In this document: positions 25,854 through 33,996 of the stretch, piece by piece
Position numbering within the stretch: the first letter of the stretch is position 1
Layout of the letters: every line of letters begins with the position of its first letter
Assembly (NCBI RefSeq): GCF_030143245.1
Contig: NZ_JARJNS010000004.1
Coordinates: forward strand, 372,001 to 436,000
DNA: 64,000 nucleotides
Reading direction: 5' to 3'
DNA from: Rhabdaerophilum sp. SD176
GTDB taxonomy: Bacteria > Pseudomonadota > Alphaproteobacteria > Rhizobiales > Beijerinckiaceae
Translations under genes and position numbers: made by a program
The notes under the pieces: model-generated
The model's database searches: none
Told to the model about the DNA's origin: nothing
The model's input: only the letters and a program-made list of their open reading frames with translations

Positions 25854-26909
25854 ATGACCCTGATAGGCTATCTGACCCGGACCCATTTCGCCGAGGCAGC
25901 CATTGAGGATGCGCTGCCCGAGGAAGCCGGGGCCCTGTCCGAGGCTCTGGTGCTGGCCGATGAAGAGCCCGGTGCCCGCGCCGCTCTTGTCCGCGTTCGC
26001 GAGGCGCTGGACCGCATCCCGCTGATTGTCCATGCCCTTCCGCCCGGCGCCCCATCGCGCGGGGAAACCCGCGCCCTGCTGGCCCGCCTGCGGCAGATTG
26101 GCACCTCCACCCTGATCGCTGTCGGCGGGGCCCAGGCTGTCGGTCAGGCGCGGCTGGCGGCGGCCGAGGCATCCCGGAACGGCGAGAGGCTGACAGTCAT
26201 CGCCGTGCCGGTCGGGTTGTTCGATCTCGGCCTCGGTCGTCATGTCCGCCCGCGCGATGGCCGGCCGGCCCCATGCCCGCGGCCCGACCGGGTGATCGTC
26301 GATCCGACCGTGCTCGAACAGGTGCCGATCCGCCGGATTGCCGCCTCGGCCATGGAAATCATGGTCCATGCGATCGAGGCCTATGCCAGCCCGAGCTACA
26401 ACCCGCCTGCCGATGGCCTCGCCCTCGAGGCCGTTCGCCGCATGACGCATTGGCTACCGGTGGTTCTCGGCGTGCCGGGCCATCGCGAGGCGAGGCGCGA
26501 GATCATGGCGGCGGCGATGACTGCCGGCCTCGCGCTCGAAAAGGCCGTGGGCGGGGTCGATGCGCTGGCCTTGCCCATCGAGCCGGAATTACAGTCCGGC
26601 TTTCTACCGGGTGACCTCCACGCCCCGCTTCTCGCGGCGATGGCCGATTTCAACGCCCAGGCCGTGGGTGATCGCTATGCCGCGCTCGCCATGACGCTGG
26701 CGCGCCGGGACGGGCAGGTCTCGCTCAGCACCGAGATCGGCGCCTTCGCCCGTGGCCTCGGCCTGCCGACAAGCCTGCGGGAAATCGGCATCGACCGGCG
26801 GCGTTTCGACCGTTTCGCCGAGATGGCGGCGAATGATCCGGCTGCCCTTGCCAATCCGCGCCGCCTGACCCCGGGCGACTGCCGCCGCATCCTTGAGGCC
26901 GCATGGTGA
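25854..26909 (+). CDS. Fe-ADH / maleylacetate-reductase-like protein with degenerate active site
   Basis: The 351-residue protein has the overall pattern of iron-containing alcohol dehydrogenases and maleylacetate reductases: STLIAVGGAQAVGQARLA, RVIVDPTVLEQVPIRRIAAS, MVHAIEAYASPSYNPPADG and AEMAANDPAALANPR at the end. Key positions are altered. The nucleotide-binding GGGSxxD reads GGAQAVG, the metal-ligand Asp of SGMDALTHAIEAY reads Glu (SAMEIMVHAIEAY), the VHAxxHPLG segment reads VDALALPIEP, and the PHG histidine is lost. It may be metal-independent, have a changed reaction, or be non-catalytic. The ATG at 25854 has GGGAG upstream. It lies between the binding-protein gene and the AraC gene, all on the same strand. 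Confidence 0.8.
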   Translation: MTLIGYLTRTHFAEAAIEDALPEEAGALSEALVLADEEPGARAALVRVREALDRIPLIVHALPPGAPSRGETRALLARLRQIGTSTLIAVGGAQAVGQARLAAAEASRNGERLTVIAVPVGLFDLGLGRHVRPRDGRPAPCPRPDRVIVDPTVLEQVPIRRIAASAMEIMVHAIEAYASPSYNPPADGLALEAVRRMTHWLPVVLGVPGHREARREIMAAAMTAGLALEKAVGGVDALALPIEPELQSGFLPGDLHAPLLAAMADFNAQAVGDRYAALAMTLARRDGQVSLSTEIGAFARGLGLPTSLREIGIDRRRFDRFAEMAANDPAALANPRRLTPGDCRRILEAAW

Positions 26910-27006
26910 GCCCGATGCAGCCTCTCTCCCAATCACCGGTTGCCAGTTATCCGGCTGCCTATACATTCGTCGTAATCCGCGAAGAAAAACAAGCGGGAGG
27001 AAACCG

Positions 27007-27843
27007 ATGAGCATCGCTCACGCTGTCGCACATGGTGCGTTCGGGCGGGCTTGCCTCTACGAGCTGGACCGGCCGATGGTGCCGCATGCCCATCGGGAAG
27101 GGCATCTGATCTTCCACGTCCGCGGACCGGCGGCAAAGGTCGTGATCGATGGCCGGGCCTATCCGCTCAATCCGCTCGAGGCGACAGCGATCAGCCCCTG
27201 GCAGCCGCATTACTTCATGCCGGTGGATCGCCGCATCCCGACCCTGACACTGGTGCTCTATATCCGTCCCGGCTGGTTCGTGGAGGCCAGCGGTCAGGCG
27301 TCGGAAATCCTGCGTTTCGGCCGTCCGGTCGTCTGTATGGATGACCATATCGCCCGCCTTGCGGCCGAAACCGCGCGGCAGCTTGCTGCCTATTCCGACG
27401 GCGATGGCAATTTCGAGGACAGGCTCAGCGCCCTGACGCAAGCGGCCTTCGACCAGACCTGGCAATGGCAGGCGGGCGGGCAGGGCGGCGACCGTCTGCG
27501 CCTCGGCTTCCGCGATTTCCGGATCCGGCGGGCGATCAGCCTGCTGAGCGAGACCCTGGGCGAGCCGATCGATCTGAGCGCCGTCTCGCGCGCGGCGGGC
27601 CTTTCGCGGCCGCATTTCTTCAAGCTGTTCCGTGAGCAGGTTGGCCTGCCGCCGACGCTCTATCTCAACGCCCTCCGCATGGAACGCGCCATCGAGCGGC
27701 TGGCGCGTGGCGAGGAGACGGTCTCGGAAATCGGCCTCGATCTCGGCTTCGCCACGCCGGCCAGCTTCTCGCGCTTCTTCATCGCCAATGGTGTCGTGCC
27801 CCCCAGCGCCTACCGGCGCAGCGTGCTCGGGGCCGTCCATTGA
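27007..27843 (+). CDS. AraC-family transcriptional regulator
   Basis: The 278-residue protein has an N-terminal cupin-like effector domain (VPHAHREGHLIFHVRGPAA, LNPLEATAISPWQPHYF) and a C-terminal double helix-turn-helix: IDLSAVSRAAGLSRPHFFKL and ETVSEIGLDLGFATPASFSR, ending SAYRRSVLG. It is the only obvious regulator in the 24.5-47.5 kb block and immediately precedes the long transport/degradation gene run, so it probably controls it in response to the substrate. The ATG at 27007 follows GGAGGAAA. Confidence 0.92.
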   Translation: MSIAHAVAHGAFGRACLYELDRPMVPHAHREGHLIFHVRGPAAKVVIDGRAYPLNPLEATAISPWQPHYFMPVDRRIPTLTLVLYIRPGWFVEASGQASEILRFGRPVVCMDDHIARLAAETARQLAAYSDGDGNFEDRLSALTQAAFDQTWQWQAGGQGGDRLRLGFRDFRIRRAISLLSETLGEPIDLSAVSRAAGLSRPHFFKLFREQVGLPPTLYLNALRMERAIERLARGEETVSEIGLDLGFATPASFSRFFIANGVVPPSAYRRSVLGAVH

Positions 27844-28011
27844 GGCTGGCCCCGCATTTCCCGAAAGAAAAGACGTTCGGGAAAGCGTGCCGCCCGGCGC
27901 TCATTCTAGTCTTGGCCGCGAGGGGTGGCGAAAGGGCGCCATCCGGGTCCGGCATATCCCTGCGAAGACAGGAAGCCGGCCCGAGGACAAGGTCTTCCGA
28001 GACACGCCGCG

Positions 28012-29028
28012 ATGGATGACATCATCAAGCGCAATCCGCTCCGGAGCCTGATCATCGCGATCCTGATCGCGGTGTTCCTCTGGCTTGTCTTCGCGCCCTG
28101 GCCGCCGGAACTGGTGGCGAAATGGGGCCGCAAGCAGATCTTCCTCAACGCGCTGCTCGGCGGAATCACGCTTGGCGCGCTGTACTTCCTCGTCGCCGCC
28201 GGTTTCACGCTGATCTTCGGCCTAATGCGGGTCGTCAACCTTGCCCATGGCTCGCTTTTCCTGCTCGGCGGCTATCTCGGCTACGAAATTTCCAGCCTTA
28301 CCGGCTCCTGGTTCATCGCCTTTCCTGTGGTGTTCCTCGTTGTCGGCCTGCTTGGCCTGCTCATGCAGCGCTTCATCTTTTCGAAAATGGAGGGCGAGGA
28401 ACTGCGGCAAACGCTGGTCAGCATCGGCATTTCCATCGTCCTCGCCGATCTTATGCTCTGGCTCTGGGGCGGCCAGTCCTACTCGATCCTCGCGCCCGGC
28501 TTCCTCACCGGGCCGATGGAACTGCCGATCATCAACTCGATCAATGCCAGCACCGGCGCCACCAACTGGCTGCGCTACCCGGCGGTGCGGATCTGGATCC
28601 TGATTGCCGCCATCGTCATCGGCGTGGCGATGTGGCTGGTCCTGAACCGGACAGCGCTTGGCATGCTGATCCGCGCCGGCGTGGATGACCGCGAGATGCT
28701 TGCCGCTTCCGGCGTGCGAATCCAGCTCGTCTTCCTCGCTGTGTTCGGCTTCGGCGCCGGCCTTGCGGGCATGGCGGGCATTATCGGCGGCACCTTCCAG
28801 TCGCTCTCGCCGGGCGAGGATACGCGATTCCTGCTGGCCAGCCTCGTCGTTGTCATTGTCGGGGGCATGGGCTCGATTGTCGGTGCGGCCCTCGGCTCGC
28901 TGATCATCGGCGTCACAGAGCAGATGGGCTTCGTCTATGCGCCAACCTATTCGGTGGTCTTCACCTTCCTGATCATGGCCGCCGTGCTGGCTTTCCGCCC
29001 CCATGGCCTGCTCGGGGTGAGGCGCTAG
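28012..29028 (+). CDS. LivH-type ABC transporter permease
   Basis: The 338-residue permease of the branched-chain/HAAT family has an extra N-terminal hydrophobic helix. It then has the LivH hallmark FLNALLGGITLGALYFLVAAGF and TLIFGLMRVVNLAHGSLFLL (given in two parts), and a C-terminal SLVVVIVGGMGSIVGAALGS followed by FRPHGLLGVRR. It pairs with the LivM-type permease that starts three bases after its stop. ATG at 28012. It is the first gene of an 18-gene same-strand run with very short gaps. Confidence 0.92.
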   Translation: MDDIIKRNPLRSLIIAILIAVFLWLVFAPWPPELVAKWGRKQIFLNALLGGITLGALYFLVAAGFTLIFGLMRVVNLAHGSLFLLGGYLGYEISSLTGSWFIAFPVVFLVVGLLGLLMQRFIFSKMEGEELRQTLVSIGISIVLADLMLWLWGGQSYSILAPGFLTGPMELPIINSINASTGATNWLRYPAVRIWILIAAIVIGVAMWLVLNRTALGMLIRAGVDDREMLAASGVRIQLVFLAVFGFGAGLAGMAGIIGGTFQSLSPGEDTRFLLASLVVVIVGGMGSIVGAALGSLIIGVTEQMGFVYAPTYSVVFTFLIMAAVLAFRPHGLLGVRR

Positions 29029-29031
29029 GCC

Positions 29032-30096
29032 ATGGCGATGACCGACCACGCCCCCCGTTTCGCCAACCGCGCCGACCAGAAACTCTGGTTCGAGCGCATC
29101 CCCGCGCCCTGGTGGGCGCTGGCGGTGGTGCTGCTGTTCCTTCCGGTCGTGGCCAACAATTTCTGGCTGTTCCAGATCATGGGCTGGACCTTCATTCTCG
29201 GCATGATCGGGCTCAGCCTGATGTTTCTTGCCGGCTATGGCGGTATGGTCAGCTTGCTGCAGATGACCGTGGCCGGGATGGCCGGCTACATGGTGGCGAT
29301 CCTCGGGACGTCGGGCACGGTCACCGTCAGCCTCGGCCTTGCCTGGTGGATCGTCCTGCCCGCCGCCTTCCTGATCGCCGCGCTTTTTGCCACGGTTTCC
29401 GGTGCCCTCGCGGTGCGGACAGAGGGCATCTACACAATCATGATCACGCTCGCCATCGCGGCGGCATTCTTCTATTTCACCCGGCAGAACTACACGATCT
29501 TCAACGGCTATTCCGGGTTCAACCTTGTCCTGCCGCCGCAGCTTTTCGGCGTGAACTGGCGCGATCCCGTGCCCTTCTACTATCTCAGCCTCGCCTTGGC
29601 CTCCTTGTCCTATGGTGCAGTGGTCTATGTCTCGCGCTCGCCGTTCGGCCTCGCCTTGCAGGGCGTACGGGACAATCCCCGCCGGATGGCCGCGCTCGGC
29701 TTCAACGTCACCGCCCATCGTGTCGCGGCCTATGCGCTCGCCAGCGTCTTCGCCTCGGCTGGCGGCATCCTTCTGGTCTGGCAAAATGCCCAGATCGCGC
29801 CGGGCACGATCGGCATTCCCGCCGCGATCGATGTGCTCGTCGTGGCTGTGGTCGGCGGCATGAGAAGGCCGCTCGGGCCCTTCATCGGCGCCTTCATCTA
29901 TGTGATGCTGCAAGTCTTCTCGCCGGATATCCTCGGCTTTTTCGGCTTCTCCGCCGAGCGTTTCAAGCTGATCATCGGCCTCGGCTTCCTCGCGGTCGTG
30001 CTGTTCTCGCCCGATGGCGTGCTCGGCCTCTGGGACCGCTGGCGCGCGCGCCGCAGGCAGCAGCAGGACCAGCAGGCAGGAGGAGGTGCGGCATGA
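29032..30096 (+). CDS. LivM-type ABC transporter permease
   Basis: The 354-residue permease carries LivM features: the repeated helices with MIGLSLMFLAGYGGMVSLLQM, the ATPase-contact loop LALQGVRDNPRRMAALGFNV, and the conserved VLVVAVVGGMRRPLGPFIGA. The long soluble N-terminus typical of enteric LivM is short here. The C-terminal tail after SPDGVLGLWDRW is basic and glutamine-rich. It overlaps the LivG-type gene by 4 bp (ATGA). Confidence 0.92.
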   Translation: MAMTDHAPRFANRADQKLWFERIPAPWWALAVVLLFLPVVANNFWLFQIMGWTFILGMIGLSLMFLAGYGGMVSLLQMTVAGMAGYMVAILGTSGTVTVSLGLAWWIVLPAAFLIAALFATVSGALAVRTEGIYTIMITLAIAAAFFYFTRQNYTIFNGYSGFNLVLPPQLFGVNWRDPVPFYYLSLALASLSYGAVVYVSRSPFGLALQGVRDNPRRMAALGFNVTAHRVAAYALASVFASAGGILLVWQNAQIAPGTIGIPAAIDVLVVAVVGGMRRPLGPFIGAFIYVMLQVFSPDILGFFGFSAERFKLIIGLGFLAVVLFSPDGVLGLWDRWRARRRQQQDQQAGGGAA

Positions 30097-30896
30097 ACGC
30101 CCCCGTCACACCGCCACGGCCGGTCGCCCTTGGCCAGAGCCATGTCAGCGCAGGCAACGCGCTGGAACTGCGGGGCATCACCAAGATGTTCGGCGCGCTG
30201 GCTGCCATATCCGATGTGACGCTCTCGGTCCGCCCGGGCGAACGGCGCGCCGTGCTTGGCTCGAACGGCGCCGGCAAGACCACTTTGTTCAACTGCATCA
30301 CCGGCGATTTCCTGCCGACAGCCGGGCTGATCCGCTTCTTCGGTGAGGATGTCACCACCTTCCCGCCGCATGAGCGGATCCGGCGCGGCCTGCGCCGTAC
30401 CTACCAGATCTCCTCGCTTTTCGCCGGCCTCTCGGTGATCGACAATGTCTATCTGGCCTGCCGGGGCGTCTCGCGGAATCGCTTCTCGCTGATCCGCCCG
30501 CGGCGCGACGATGCCCTCGTCCATGCGGCCGAGACGCTGGTCGAGGCCGTGCATCTGAGCGCGGAGAAGGACCGGCTCGTCGGCGAACTCGCCTATGGCC
30601 AGCAGCGCCAGCTCGAAATCGCGCTCGCCTTGTCCGGTGCGCCGCGCTTCATCCTGTTCGACGAGCCGGCGGCGGGCCTCTCGCCGACCGAGCGGCGCGA
30701 CCTCGTGTCGATCCTCACCACGTTGCCCGGCCATATCGGCTACATCATCATCGAGCACGACATGGATGTGGCTTTGCGCGTCGTCGAGAGCGTGACGATG
30801 ATGCATAATGGCCGCATCTTCAAGGAAGGCCGGCCGGAGGAGATCGAGGACGATCCCGAGGTGCAGGAACTTTACCTCGGAGGCGGCCATGAGTGA
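30093..30896 (+). CDS. LivG-type ABC transporter ATP-binding protein
   Basis: The 267-residue ATPase has Walker [10 protein letters not shown], the LivG-type inserted loop after [17 protein letters not shown], a signature motif [12 protein letters not shown] (Y-G-Q-Q form common in LivG), Walker [14 protein letters not shown] and H-loop IEHDMDV. The ATG at 30093 overlaps the LivM stop, and its own stop overlaps the next start by 8 bp, so the ATPase genes are translationally coupled to the permeases. Confidence 0.93.
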   Translation: MNAPVTPPRPVALGQSHVSAGNALELRGITKMFGALAAISDVTLSVRPGERRAVLGSNGAGKTTLFNCITGDFLPTAGLIRFFGEDVTTFPPHERIRRGLRRTYQISSLFAGLSVIDNVYLACRGVSRNRFSLIRPRRDDALVHAAETLVEAVHLSAEKDRLVGELAYGQQRQLEIALALSGAPRFILFDEPAAGLSPTERRDLVSILTTLPGHIGYIIIEHDMDVALRVVESVTMMHNGRIFKEGRPEEIEDDPEVQELYLGGGHE

Positions 30897-33114
30897 ACGC
30901 CCCGTCCGCGGCGCCGGCGCGCCGATCCTGCAACTCCAGGGCGTCAACGTCTTCTATGGCCGCTCGCATGCCGTGCAGGGTGTCGATCTCGCCCTCCATT
31001 CGGGCGTACTCTCGGTGGTCGGCCGCAACGGCATGGGCAAGACCACCATGTGCAAGGCCATCATGGGACTCGTGCCGGTCTCGTCCGGCTCGATCCGCTT
31101 CATGGGCGAGGAACTGGTTGGCCGCACCTCCGCTGAGATTGCCCGGCTGGGCATTGGCTATGTGCCGCAGGGCAGGCGACTCTGGCGGTCGCTGACGGTG
31201 GACGAGCATCTCCGCCTGATGTCGCGCGGGAAAGGCGCCTGGACGCCGGAGCGCATCTACGAAGTCTTCCCGCGCCTCGCGGAACGGCGGCGCAATGGCG
31301 GCGGCCAGCTCTCGGGCGGCGAGCAGCAGATGCTGGCGATCAGCCGCGCCCTGCTCATGAATCCGCGCCTGCTCATCATGGACGAGCCCACCGAGGGCCT
31401 CGCCCCGGTCATCGTCGCCCATGTCGAGGAAACGCTGGTGCGCCTCGCGGCCGAGGGCGACGTCTCGATCCTCGTGATCGAGCAGAATATCGGCGTTGCG
31501 ACCCAGATGTCGGACACGATCGCCATCATGGTCAATGGCCGGATCCACCGCGTCATCGCCTCGTCGATCCTCGCCGCCGACCGCGATCTCCAGCAGCGCC
31601 TGCTCGGCGTCGGCCGGCACAGCCATGACGAGACCGAGCCCGCCGCTACCGGAGCGCCTTCCGGCGCTGCCGGCCCGGCCGCCCCGGCCCCGCAGGGCCC
31701 CATCCGGGTCTACAATGCCAATCCCACACTCCCGACGCGCTGGTCGCAGGATGTGCCGGCCGCCCGGATCGAGGCGCAGGCCCGCACCATCTCGCGGCCG
31801 ACCCTCGCCACGATCGACGGCCGGCGTGTCGGCGATGTCTCACCGCTCGCGGCCCGCGCGCCGCAGGAGCCGCATGTCATCATCGCCGGCACGCTCGATA
31901 CCAAGGGCGACGAACTGCGTTTCCTGCGCGACGCGATCAAGGCCGCGGGCTTGCGCACCCGCCTTGTCGATCTCTCGACCAATGGCCGCAACCAGGGCGC
32001 CGATGTCTCGGCGCAGGAAGTGGCCCTGGCCCTGCCGACCGGCTCGGCCGGCATTGCCTCTGGCGATCGCGGCAAGGCCGTCGCCGCGATGACCGAGGCC
32101 TTCCGCGCCTGGATGGCCCGCCAGCAGGGCGTGATCGGCATTCTCTCGGCTGGCGGATCGGGGGGCACTGCCATCGCCACCGCCGGCATGCAGACCCTGC
32201 CGGTCGGGGTCCCCAAGCTTATGGTTTCCACCATGGCCTCGGGCAATGTGGCGGCCTATGTCGGAGCGACCGACATCACGATGATGCATTCCGTGACCGA
32301 TGTTCAGGGGCTGAACCGCGTCTCGCGGACAGTACTCGGCAATGCTGCGCAGGCCATGGCAGCCATGGCGCGGAATTTCCATGAACAACAGCACGGGCCC
32401 GCGACGCGCCGGCCAGAGGCCGAAAAACCGTTGGTCGGGCTGACCATGTTCGGCGTCACCACGCCCTGCGTCCAGCAGGTGACGCGGCTGATCGAGCGGG
32501 AATGGGAGCCGCTTGTCTTCCATGCCACCGGCACGGGCGGCCGCTCCATGGAGAAGCTGATCGATTCCGGGCTCGTGCCCGGAGTGATCGACGTCTCGAC
32601 CACTGAGATCTGCGACATGATGATGGGCGGCATCCTGCCCGCCACCGAAGATCGCTTCGGCGCGGTGATCCGCACCAGGATTCCGTATGTCGGTTCGGTC
32701 GGTGCGCTCGACATGGTCAATTTCGGCGCGCCAGAAACCGTGCCGCAGCATTATCGCCAGAGGCTCTTCTACCCGCACAACCCGCAGATCACCCTGATGC
32801 GGACTACGGCGGAGGAGAATGCCCGGATGGGCCGCTGGATCGGCGAGCGCCTCAACCAGATGGAAGGGCCCGTGCGCTTCCTCCTTCCGGAAGGCGGCGT
32901 CTCGGCTCTTGATGCGCCGGGGCAGCCCTTCTGGGATCCCGCCGCCGATGCCGCTCTTTTCGACGCCTTGGCCTCGACGATCCGCGTCACCGCAACCCGG
33001 CAGCTCATCCGGCTTCCGCATCACATCAACGACCCCGCCTTTGCGGCGGCCCTCGTGCAGCATTTCCGTGCGCTGCATCAGGGCCGCTTCCGGGGCGCCA
33101 CCGGCAGGACCTGA
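30889..33114 (+). CDS. LivF-type ABC ATPase fused to a Tm-1-like (UPF0261) domain
   Basis: The 741-residue protein has two clear parts. Residues 1-240 are a complete LivF-type ATPase: Walker A GRNGMGKT at 45-52, LSGGEQ at 141-146, Walker B LLIMDEP at 161-167, then IEQN. A Pro/Ala/Gly-rich linker spans ~241-327. Residues ~328-741 are UPF0261/Tm-1-like: [58 protein letters not shown] and [11 protein letters not shown]. In the tomato Tm-1 protein the UPF0261 part is followed by a TIM-barrel domain; here that barrel is the next gene (33118). The fusion ties an importer ATPase to a putative ATP-binding enzyme of unknown reaction. ATG at 30889; no frameshift at the junction. Confidence 0.9.
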   Translation: MSERPVRGAGAPILQLQGVNVFYGRSHAVQGVDLALHSGVLSVVGRNGMGKTTMCKAIMGLVPVSSGSIRFMGEELVGRTSAEIARLGIGYVPQGRRLWRSLTVDEHLRLMSRGKGAWTPERIYEVFPRLAERRRNGGGQLSGGEQQMLAISRALLMNPRLLIMDEPTEGLAPVIVAHVEETLVRLAAEGDVSILVIEQNIGVATQMSDTIAIMVNGRIHRVIASSILAADRDLQQRLLGVGRHSHDETEPAATGAPSGAAGPAAPAPQGPIRVYNANPTLPTRWSQDVPAARIEAQARTISRPTLATIDGRRVGDVSPLAARAPQEPHVIIAGTLDTKGDELRFLRDAIKAAGLRTRLVDLSTNGRNQGADVSAQEVALALPTGSAGIASGDRGKAVAAMTEAFRAWMARQQGVIGILSAGGSGGTAIATAGMQTLPVGVPKLMVSTMASGNVAAYVGATDITMMHSVTDVQGLNRVSRTVLGNAAQAMAAMARNFHEQQHGPATRRPEAEKPLVGLTMFGVTTPCVQQVTRLIEREWEPLVFHATGTGGRSMEKLIDSGLVPGVIDVSTTEICDMMMGGILPATEDRFGAVIRTRIPYVGSVGALDMVNFGAPETVPQHYRQRLFYPHNPQITLMRTTAEENARMGRWIGERLNQMEGPVRFLLPEGGVSALDAPGQPFWDPAADAALFDALASTIRVTATRQLIRLPHHINDPAFAAALVQHFRALHQGRFRGATGRT

Positions 33115-33117
33115 GAC

Positions 33118-33972
33118 ATGCCCCGCTTTTCCCGCACCGAATTGCTCGCTCTCTACCGCGCGATGATCGCGCGGGGAGAGCCGATTGTCGGCGGCGGTGC
33201 CGGCACCGGCCTTTCCGCGAAATGCGAGGAAGCCGGCGGCATCGACCTGATCGTCATCTACAATTCCGGCCGGTTCCGCATGGCAGGGCGCGGCTCGCTT
33301 TCCGGCCTGATGCCTTACGGCGACGCCAATGCCATCGTCATGGACATGGCAAGCGAGGTGCTGCCGGTGGTGAAGAAGACCCCGGTTATTGCCGGGGTCT
33401 GCGGCACCGATCCCTTCCGCTCGATGGATGTCTTCCTCGACGATGTCGCTCGGATCGGCTTTTCCGGCGTGCAGAACTTCCCGACTGTCGGGCTGATTGA
33501 CGGCGTCTTCCGCGCCAATCTCGAGGAAACCGGCATGGGCTTCGGCCTCGAGGTCGAGATGATCCGGCTGGCCGGGCAGAAGGGCCTGCTGACCACGCCC
33601 TATGTCTTCTCGGAGGCTGATGCCGCCGCCATGGCCGGCGCGGGGGCGGATATCATTGTCTGCCATCTCGGCCTGACGACCGGCGGTTCGATCGGCGCGG
33701 AAACCGCGCTCAAGCTGAAGGATTGCCCGGCCATTGTCGATGCCTGGGCGGCGGCGGCCCTCGCCGTCAAGCCGGATGCGATCATCCTCGTCCATGGCGG
33801 GCCGGTGGCCGAACCGCCGGATGCCGATTTCATCATGAAGAACACCCGCCATTGCCACGGCTTCTACGGCGCCTCCTCGATGGAGCGCCTGCCGGTGGAA
33901 GTGGCGATCCGCGAGCAGACGAGGGCTTTCAAGACAATCAGCCGCACGGGCGGCACGCCGGGTCCGGCGTGA
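33118..33972 (+). CDS. Phosphoenolpyruvate-hydrolase-family TIM-barrel protein (Tm-1 C-terminal-like)
   Basis: The 284-residue protein has the TIM-barrel signature of the phosphoenolpyruvate hydrolase-like / TIM-barrel signal-transduction family: [57 protein letters not shown] and [15 protein letters not shown]. It corresponds to the C-terminal domain of Tm-1-like proteins, whose N-terminal half is encoded by the preceding gene. The starts are 3 bp apart from the previous stop, and the two products probably form one enzyme or complex. The reaction is not known. Confidence 0.9.
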   Translation: MPRFSRTELLALYRAMIARGEPIVGGGAGTGLSAKCEEAGGIDLIVIYNSGRFRMAGRGSLSGLMPYGDANAIVMDMASEVLPVVKKTPVIAGVCGTDPFRSMDVFLDDVARIGFSGVQNFPTVGLIDGVFRANLEETGMGFGLEVEMIRLAGQKGLLTTPYVFSEADAAAMAGAGADIIVCHLGLTTGGSIGAETALKLKDCPAIVDAWAAAALAVKPDAIILVHGGPVAEPPDADFIMKNTRHCHGFYGASSMERLPVEVAIREQTRAFKTISRTGGTPGPA

Positions 33973-33996
33973 GGCAGGCTGAGGGAGGAACGTGAC

